Assembly: GCF_002105155.1 (NCBI RefSeq)
Contig: NW_019029036.1
Location: 186,001-250,000 of the forward strand
Direction of reading: 5' to 3'
Length of the DNA stretch: 64,000 nucleotides
DNA from: Lobosporangium transversale
Taxonomy: Eukaryota > Mortierellomycota > Mortierellomycetes > Mortierellales > Mortierellaceae
Shown: positions 56,271 to 64,000 of the stretch, piece by piece
Numbering within the stretch: position 1 is the stretch's first letter
Layout: the number at the start of each line of letters is the position of its first letter
The notes under the pieces: generated by a model
Seen by the model: the letters and a program-made list of their open reading frames with translations, nothing else
Databases searched by the model: none
Told to the model about the DNA's origin: nothing
Position numbers and translations under genes: made by a program

Positions 56271-59200
56271 AAACATTTACTTAATAAAAAAAAATATATA
56301 AAATAAAAACAGGCTTTGAAGCTCAGTGAATCATCCAAAATGCACGAGGAGTCTTGGATTTGTCCAGCATCCACCATCGCTCCTCCTATTGACATCTTGC
56401 ACTAAACAATAAAGCACCAAGAACACAGCCAAGTGCATCAAAGCCTCTCACGCAGTGGTTGCTGCTAGTGTCTGCAACACCGACGCCATTGCAACCCACA
56501 CACTCTCATCCTCTACAGCTGCGTGCTTACACAAATTATTATAAAAAAGGATGGGGGCGAGGTGGTGGGTTTGTTTAGTGGTAGGGTAGACAGTGGATAA
56601 TCACAGGCGAAACAAAATGAAGCTACACATATATTGTATGCTAACTTGGTGCCGGCGACAAGGGTACTTTGATGGATCCTAACAAGAGTAGGATAGACTA
56701 TTGTGATGACTATGCTCCGGCGGGTTGCCGTTTTTCGAGAGTGTGGTACAATCCTCAGTATACCACTTCTTTTTTTTATTTTTTTTACTTTTATTTTTAC
56801 TTTTATTTTACTTTTATTTTTATTTTTATTTTTATTTTTATTTTTATTTTTATTTTTATTTTTATTTTTATTTTTATTTTTATTTTTAATTCTATTTTTA
56901 TTTTAATTTTACTTTTATTTTAATTTTATTTTATTTCTTATTTTTATTTTTATTTCCATACAATACAATGCAAAATGTGTAATAAAGAATAGTGAATAGT
57001 AGCTGATTATGCGAGTGAGAAACAGAGTATGCGAGTTTTAATATGCTTGTACTTTGGGTCTCGTCCTTTTACTCCAGCTACAGCACATTGCTCACTGTTT
57101 TTTCTTTCTTTCTTTGTTGTACACCATACAAAGAGGGCAATGTGGCTCGTGCTCTTGTTGTGGGCAGGCAGATTGTTGTATGTATGACCCTGCATATCTT
57201 TGAGGATGGAATGTTGTTCTCTTTCTCCACCTTGTAAGCATATGAAAATTGACGAATGATATCACAGGTGCACAGATTATTGATTTCAATTCCCGCTATG
57301 CCGTTTTCTTTTCTTTTTTTTCTTGCATAAAAGCAAAATGTCGTATTTGTATTGCTATTCAGTCAATACTTTGAGATCACAAATTGGTTTCACTTACTAT
57401 TTTCCCTGAGCGATTACAAAAACCACTCAGCATTCATCCTTTCTCCTTTTCTCCAAAGCACAATCCGCCAAAGAGCCCTCGCCGTCGACAGCAAGAAAGT
57501 ATATGTCTATATAATGCATTATTTTGTATTATTCATTATATTTGACTCAATGGTTCTTTCCATACTCATTCATACAGCATTTGGAGATAAAAAAGGTTAA
57601 TTTTACCGAAGATGGACAATGTCTGCTTCTCTTATCTGCCGTGTAAATGTTTTGACCAACCAGAAAACAGAGTTTTCATGCGAACATCTGACCGAAGGCG
57701 TCATGGCGGAAAAATAATAATTTTGTGGCATTGCCCTCTGAACGCGTTATCTCTTTACATTTCAAATATTTATTTTTTACTCACTCATTCGCTTACTATT
57801 ATACTTCACAATGGCTTTCTTTATTGCTGACATATGATGGCTATTAGTATTATTATTTAATACCTTTGGCAGTGGGATACCAAGTTTCCTTTGCGTTGCT
57901 GTAAAACGTCATATCGACGACACAAAAAGAAAAACAATTTTCATAAATACCCTTCGTCTCCCCCTCAGCTTTTCTTTTCTTTTCTCCTCTCTTCACCCAC
58001 ATCCTCTCCACCTCCCCTTCACATGCCTTATAAAGGCCACACAGAGACCATAAAAAATGCTCTATTCCAGCCGTGAAATACAATCCACTATAGAGCCGTC
58101 ATCAAGTAAGTATCTAGCATATGTATGGCTTCGTTTTGTCTTGCCTACCGTCACCCACTGTTTAGCTATTGCTAAATGAGTCCAGCAGGTCCATTAACTT
58201 ACTCCTATTTTTTTGCCTTTGTCCTTCTAGTCATCACAAGAAACACTACCGATGGATGCTCAGCGGCGACCATCCCAAAGACTGCAATAAGCTCATGCAG
58301 TGCTTATCGAAATGGGGCCCTAAGCGGATCTGTAAGTACTCTCTCTTATTGAGTAAACATATTGCACTTTTTTTTTCTTTTTTTTTTTGGTGTTGCTGTG
58401 TTATGCTATTCTTTATAGTATTCTAACCACGCTTTTTTTTTTTTTTTTTCTTTTTCTTTATTTCTTCGGCTCTTTCCGTAGAGGCCTATCCGATTCGATA
58501 AGGGCTCCACTCCGTCCTACCATCGGAGCCCGGGGGCCCCTCCGCCGGCCTCTCTGCCGCCTCCTCCGAACTCCTCATCTGCTCTGATGGGGGGTTCCAC
58601 TCCGTCGGACCCTCACGACTCCTTGAGGAAGGACCATTGTGGTGGCGCTAGAGAACTTCTAGTCTCTGGGCCTCACTTGATCCGAGTGCCTCTGGGGATT
58701 TCGCGTAGGGACAGGATGACACACAGTTGCGGTAGCCTGAGAATGGTAAGTCAGTACCAATGAATTATTCACTGGGTCCTGTAGAGCTCGAGCTTCGGCC
58801 GTCAAGGAGATTCCCCCTCCAGCAGGATCAGGATCAGGAGCAGGAACAGGTGTTACCGAGGCCTGGTAACATCTAAGGTAGGTGAAAAGAAAGACACAAA
58901 GAGCATATTAATTCTGTTTTACCTTTGCTTTCGTTCTCTCTGGTTAGGTGGAATCTTTGGCAACTCGGTGCTCTATAGGGCTTTGTGAATAGTTCATTGT
59001 TACTGACTTATCATCCTTAGGCTATCCAATTAGCGATGCTGCGCCAGGGACGCCTGGTCGTAGTGGGTGCATGGCGTAGAGGCGTCATGTTGTGTGACCC
59101 CTGTTTCCTGCCGTCTGAACCAAAGGTGCTCTGGTCAAAGTGAGGCTCCATTGATTAGTTGTTCGATAGACCACTGCAATGGGACTTTTGCTTGGAGGAG

Positions 59201-60427
59201 CGAGGCCTACGATCCATGGAGGAAAGCAGAAGGCCTGGGAAAGAGCATCAGACCGAGGTAGGGCGTCTGAGGAGATAGACTCAGAGCTAACAGCCAACAG
59301 CCAACAGCCAACAGCCAACAGTTCACAGCCAACAGTTCACAGCCAACGGCCAATATAATAACCCCAAAAAAACTCCAAAAAATACTTAAAAAAAAAAAAA
59401 AAAAAAAAAAAAACCAAAAAAAACCAAAAAAAAAAAAAAACCAAAAAAAAAAAAACCAAAAAAAAAAAATCAAAAAAAAACCTCCCTGAAGCCAGAAGCC
59501 AGAAGCCAGAAGTCAGAAGTCAGAAGTCAGAAGCCAGAAGTCAGGAGCCAAAAGCCAGAAGCCAGGAACCAAAAGTCAAAAACCAAAAACCAGACACCAA
59601 AAAGCAGAAGCCAGAAGCCAGGAGCCAGAAGCCAGGAACCAAAAGTCAAAAACCAAAAACCAGAAACCAAAAAGCAGAAGCCAGAAGCCAGAAACCAAAA
59701 AGCAGAAGCCAGAAGCCAGAAAGCAAGCAGCAGATAGCAGCCACGTCAGCGCAAAAAAAAAAAAAAGAAAAAAAAAAAAAAAAAAGCCAACAAGCTCACT
59801 CCACTCAACCAAAAGAAACCTCATTGAAAGCCAGCCAAGGCCCAAAGCCGGTAGAAGGTTGCCTCAGCCATACTAGCCAGAGATTGCCTCAACAAAATCA
59901 AAGACAGAAAACCTTAGTCAAAGCAATCGAAGGCAGCCGCAATTAATCAAACACAATTTGCCGCAATCAAGGAAATCAAAGACTACCAAAGCCAAAATCC
60001 ATCAAGGGTAACCTGAAAGAGCCCAGACAATCAAAAGCAGCTAACCAAGGGCAGCCAACCCAAAGCTAGGTCACTAGGCCCAGTCAACCAAGGTTACCAA
60101 GGCCAGTTAGCCAAGGCACCATCAAAGGATATGCTAAAAAGCATCATCAAAAGAATCCAAGCCTACTAGGAAATATCCAGCCATGCACACGTACCAAGGG
60201 CATTGCCACTCTTGGGCCAAGATGCAGCTTGGAAACCACAGCAGAGAAAACAATTAACAATAAATATTAAAAGACAAGATCAGATATAATGATCTTTGTC
60301 TTTTGTCTGAAAATGTGATGGATCTGTGATTATTGTGAATGCAAATGTCCTCAAATAGGAATAGAAGATTAGTAGCGACAATCAATAGCAAAGCCAATGG
60401 ACTAAACTGTGTCAGCTTATTGGTAGC
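56271..60427 (+). mobile_element. large repeat family, copy 3
   Basis: It starts like copy 2 with the 500-base leader (CAAACATTTACTTAAT) and runs in step with copies 1 and 2 to TGTGTCAGCTTATTGGTAGC near 60415, then diverges. It therefore lacks the last 700 bases of the other two. TATA box at 58029-58034, spliced frame 58057-59143, A-runs with CC at 59390-59470, heptamers 59487-59735. Differences from copy 2 are few; for example, one extra A at about 57712 and GAT to GAC at 59098. Confidence 0.85.
58057..59143 (+). CDS. predicted five-exon gene inside the large repeat (copy 3)
   Basis: Exons 58057-58105, 58231-58331, 58482-58745, 58785-58877 and 59021-59143 (shift of 54952 from copy 1), 209 codons, all splice sites kept. 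The only base change I found in these exons (GAT to GAC in the last exon) does not alter the protein. No family recognised. Confidence 0.4.
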
Positions 60428-61828
60428 AAGCTGATTAGTAATACATGTATATAGCTAGGAACAGTGCCTAGGGCTCTAGTGGGGCTGTTGGTATGTGGTA
60501 TACATAAAGTTGTATGTGTTGGCTGCTAGGGGTGATTCGATATGCATTGCTCACGCTAAATTACTTCCCCCAAATGTACTTTGCTTGAAAATTAAGGCCG
60601 CTTCTTTTTCTTTATTTTTTAAGGGTTCATAAACACATTCTGGCGACTAACGTTGGGCATGAGCAAATGTATGCTGCCTCTTTCATCAGCTCACTTGAAA
60701 ACAAATTTAATATAAAGGAGATTGTTCACAATATTCATAATCCCATTAGGTCAAGTAGTTATACGTACCATGACTACAAACCGCGCCTCTTGAGAGCACT
60801 CATCATATTTCCAAAAAATGAACCAGGAAAGAGGGAACCAAATGTGCCAATTTTAGCATTTGTTATCGTCCCTATACCAATAACCTCTTGGGGGACAGCG
60901 GGCGCTGGTGTAAAATTCGTGCGCCCCTATAGCGAAGTGTCCCCATGCTTAACCTAAGCATTTCAAATGGTAGTCGTTTAACAGCAAGGGTTCTATGGCT
61001 TTCCGTGTTTACTTATTTTTGTTTAAAAAAAAATAAAATAAGGTCATATCTGTGTGACAAGGTATCTCTTATTCCCTTCCGGTTTTTGTTTACGTAGCCT
61101 TCATCTGCCAGATCTTCACCGGCGGCCTTTGAACACGTCGTATTGGGGAATTCTTGAAACAGTTCCAATTTATGGCTGGGGTTTTCTTCATCTACATCAG
61201 ACTGCCGCTATTTCTTCGTCTGCGTTGCGTCATAGGCGAGTAGATCCAGAACAGGGCCGTTAATAGAAATCGTTTCTTTGAGCTTGAATCAAGCTATATC
61301 TTTGTCTTGTGGCTGCAGGGTACTTTGTCCCGATATCCATGTACCATGCGATCCCTCCAATTTCACAAAAGAGAGCCTGTATCAAGACCCCTCTTGTTCC
61401 CTGTAGCCATTCCAACATTGCGGCCTTGGGAGGAATGTCGAGGAGCAGAATACGCTCTAACAGCTGCTTGGTGTCTTCGTTCACCCAGAGGATGTGTGTT
61501 CAGACAGGTACACATACTCGGGTGACCAGGAGGACGCAGGGAAGTCTGAGTATTTTTTCACTTTTTGTTCTCCCGCAAAAAAAAAAAAAAATCAACATCG
61601 CTCATGTCTTCGTTAGTTTTCTCGACATCGAACTATAAAAAAAAGACTCTCCAAATAGAGATCATTTGATCGCGGAATATGCATGAAAATACTTTACAAG
61701 GCTAACTATTGCGTTCATGTAATGCTCACAGAATAAATCTTATTGGCTAGAAACAAAATAATTCTGACAAGGCCAGTGCGTTTCATAAGCTCACTTCATC
61801 AGCAACTCTCCTCTCTTCAGAGAATGAC
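60428..61828. other. 1.4 kb without a recognisable gene
   Basis: Two small frames could be pieces of genes but match nothing I know: plus strand 60667-60957 (96 codons, starts MYAASFISSLENKFNIKEIV) and minus strand 61484-61260 (74 codons, reads LLERILLLDIPPKAAMLEWL). The last part is the upstream region of the F-box gene at 61829. Confidence 0.4.
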
Positions 61829-63397
61829 ATGATGGGCAACATCAAATTGAATCCCTTGGATCTCCCAGAAATTGTTTCACGCGTTGGTGATTTCCTCTCT
61901 CGAGGTGACATCGTCCATTGTCTCCGCATCTCCAAGACTTTCCACAATACACTTGTCAAAACCATCTGGAAAAGGATCATTCTTCGTGATTCAAAGTACC
62001 CAACTGACGATGAAGCATTACAGAAAAACAAGGAATATATTGAACACCTCGAGTTTCATTTTGGCTTTCCAAAGGAATACCTAGCGCTGCAGGGCTGTAG
62101 CCACCTCAAGTGCATCAGCTGCATTGTGGGATTATTACGGGATACTTCAGACCTGCGCGATCTCTCTAATCTCATCAAGGCCCACAGTTCCACAATTACC
62201 CAGTTGTATTTCGATTGTTCGGATTTACGAGAGATATGGGAAGCATTACTAGAATGCGCCCATCTTAAGAAACTAAGCATTTGGCATTCAAAAATAAGTG
62301 GTGGTGAAGTCGAACTCTTCTTTCGAGTCTGCAAGAAACTTAGCTGCTTAGATATGGTCGGTACAACCATTTCTCAGCTACCCGCCGACTTCTTGGACGA
62401 TGATACGGATACATTCATTTTTCCAAATATAAATACACTAAGCTTTTATGAGGTCCAAATAACCAACACTCCACCACAGCGCACATCGTTGTATTGCCTC
62501 GGTATGTTGGCAAGGAGGTGTCCAGGATTAAGATCATTAAGCTTTCATCCTTTTCAAGAGATCGCTGAGACCATAGAGCAAAAAGATGTTGATTTCTGCA
62601 GGGCAGCATTTCTTAATCATCCTTACATACTTAAAAATGTATCGGATCTATCCTTTTCATGTGTGGAAATAAAAGACGAGGATATGGCGGCAATTCTCAG
62701 ACAGATGACAGAACTCATAAGGCTAGAAGCTCCATGGTGTGAGTTCGGACAGCTCTCTATGCGGGAATTACTAGCAGATGAGCAAGAGATTTCGGATGAT
62801 GGGCGCATAGTACGGAAAAGAAGGGATTGGCGGCTCTGCGACACAGTTGAAACGCTTAAATGTAATAGAAAGATTGAGAGAACTGATGGCGTGATTCAAG
62901 CGATCCTATCCAACTGTCCACGTCTGAAGAACCTGTCGGGGGCTGAAATCAGATTGACTGAAATTGTCGATGGAGCAGAATGGGTTAGCGCTGGACTGAC
63001 TGAAATGCGGATTCTGCTTGAGGTTGATGTTGATCCAGAGACTGCAGAAGGCATGGCGAAGCAGCGTATTGCGTTTAGACAGCTAGGCAAGTTGGCTCAC
63101 CTGGAGATCCTTGATATAACAGGGTGGTTCCCACAGCTTGAAAACATTCGGACGTTGGACTTGAGATTAAGAGCAGGTCTGGATGAACTAGTCAACTTGA
63201 AACGTCTATGGACGTTATCATTCAAACATGATAAGTATCAACAGATGCAACTTGAGGATGCGACTTGGATTGCAAATAATTGGCCGAAAATTAAATATCT
63301 TAGAGGTGTTGTGAACAGAGAGCTAGACACACGCAAGTTAGTGACTGACTTACTCCAATCTCACAATATTCACTCCTTGGATCAATGTTTAGAATAA
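61829..63397 (+). CDS. F-box/leucine-rich-repeat protein (intact, 522 aa)
   Basis: A single frame. The F-box is at residues 5-50 (IKLNPLDLPEIVSRVGDFLS, then DIVHCLRISKTFHNTLVKTI), followed by leucine-rich segments (EALLECAHLKKLSIWHSKIS, FFRVCKKLSCLDMVGTTISQ). The family C-terminal block follows (DEDMAAILRQMTELIRLEA, RRLCD-like WRLCDTVETLK, GVIQAILSNCPRLKNLSGAE, IRTLDLRLRAGLDELVNLK, EDATWIANNWPKIKYLRG). The closest-looking relatives here are the genes at 52.9 and 10.6 kb. ATG at 61829 is followed directly by a second Met; either could serve as start. Likely an SCF substrate receptor. Confidence 0.88.
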   Translation: MMGNIKLNPLDLPEIVSRVGDFLSRGDIVHCLRISKTFHNTLVKTIWKRIILRDSKYPTDDEALQKNKEYIEHLEFHFGFPKEYLALQGCSHLKCISCIVGLLRDTSDLRDLSNLIKAHSSTITQLYFDCSDLREIWEALLECAHLKKLSIWHSKISGGEVELFFRVCKKLSCLDMVGTTISQLPADFLDDDTDTFIFPNINTLSFYEVQITNTPPQRTSLYCLGMLARRCPGLRSLSFHPFQEIAETIEQKDVDFCRAAFLNHPYILKNVSDLSFSCVEIKDEDMAAILRQMTELIRLEAPWCEFGQLSMRELLADEQEISDDGRIVRKRRDWRLCDTVETLKCNRKIERTDGVIQAILSNCPRLKNLSGAEIRLTEIVDGAEWVSAGLTEMRILLEVDVDPETAEGMAKQRIAFRQLGKLAHLEILDITGWFPQLENIRTLDLRLRAGLDELVNLKRLWTLSFKHDKYQQMQLEDATWIANNWPKIKYLRGVVNRELDTRKLVTDLLQSHNIHSLDQCLE

Positions 63398-64000
63398 TAA
63401 AGAAATTATTGCTTCATGATAAATATAGTTTTGATACCGTTTAGGAAAATCAACTTCCTTAATGGCGAAGCTATGGCTACAAAGGTGAAGATAAAATAAA
63501 AAGTGCCCTTCATAATTCGTCTTGCAAACTTATCTAGTTGTAAGGAATGTAATTTATTTGAAAAAGCTTGCCAGGATCTTTTACAGCTAGCTTCGATACC
63601 GATAAAAGCGATGATCTTGATTGTGTTAGGGAAGGTTCGCAATGGACAATGCTTGAGACCTAGTTGTGGTAGCTATTATTCTGTAGTTAATAAACTAATT
63701 GGTACGACCTTCTATTCCCTTTGAAGTTACCCGTGCCTATAAAGAGAATATCATCGTGGTGCTAATACTATCAACATTAAAAAAATAGCGTTCTGGCAAA
63801 CGTGGGAGCCACTCAACTCACAACACTCCTATGCTCTCCGATAGAAAAAGGATAGATTAATGGGCTTTGATTACTTCCTGACTCCATGAATAAGAACCTG
63901 TAGTTGTTAAGTGCTGAATAGGATGGTCCTGGGATCCTTATCATAACCTCATCCATTCCTCCGATTCCCCTGCGAAATACACTCCCCTGCAGCTTCCATC
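63398..64000. other. 3' flank, nothing recognised
   Basis: Downstream of the last F-box gene to the window edge. Short frames only; no RNA gene or repeat seen. Confidence 0.5.

Overview
The window looks like nuclear DNA of an early-diverging filamentous fungus, most likely Mucoromycota and probably Mortierellaceae. The genes have short GT-AG introns. There is an expanded family of F-box/leucine-rich-repeat genes, a Crinkler gene of the RHS-NTPase/nuclease type, a DUF6589 gene and a MULE/SWIM transposase relic. The organism call is inference from this gene content; no rRNA or tRNA gene was seen.

Layout. (1) 1-34 kb is accessory DNA: the 3' end of a charged coiled-coil gene, a MULE relic, two copies of a large, nearly identical repeat (about 1.85-6.1 and 24.3-29.1 kb), F-box genes and pseudogenes, an unrecognised three-exon gene, a broken DUF6589 gene and a broken Crinkler gene. 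(2) 34.3-50.5 kb is compact housekeeping DNA: a long F-box/LRR gene, an alpha-methylacyl-CoA racemase, a YAP-binding/ALF4/Glomulin-type gene, a SAGA subunit Ada1 gene, a seven-exon CENP-S/MHF1 gene and xanthine dehydrogenase. (3) 50.9-64 kb is accessory again: F-box genes and fragments, a small TTCGAA-rich MITE, an inverted fragment of the large repeat, and its third full copy.

The most notable signal is the large repeat (3.6-4.8 kb in each copy here). It encodes no recognisable transposase or reverse transcriptase. It does carry a TATA box and a chain of GT-AG-bounded exons that keep one frame and would encode about 209 residues matching nothing I know. It also carries a block of GAAGCCA heptamers. 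The F-box family (three intact and five broken members here), the Crinkler gene and DUF6589 show an active birth-and-death zone around a conserved core. Gene models were spliced by eye from frame, splice sites and family knowledge; no database was searched.
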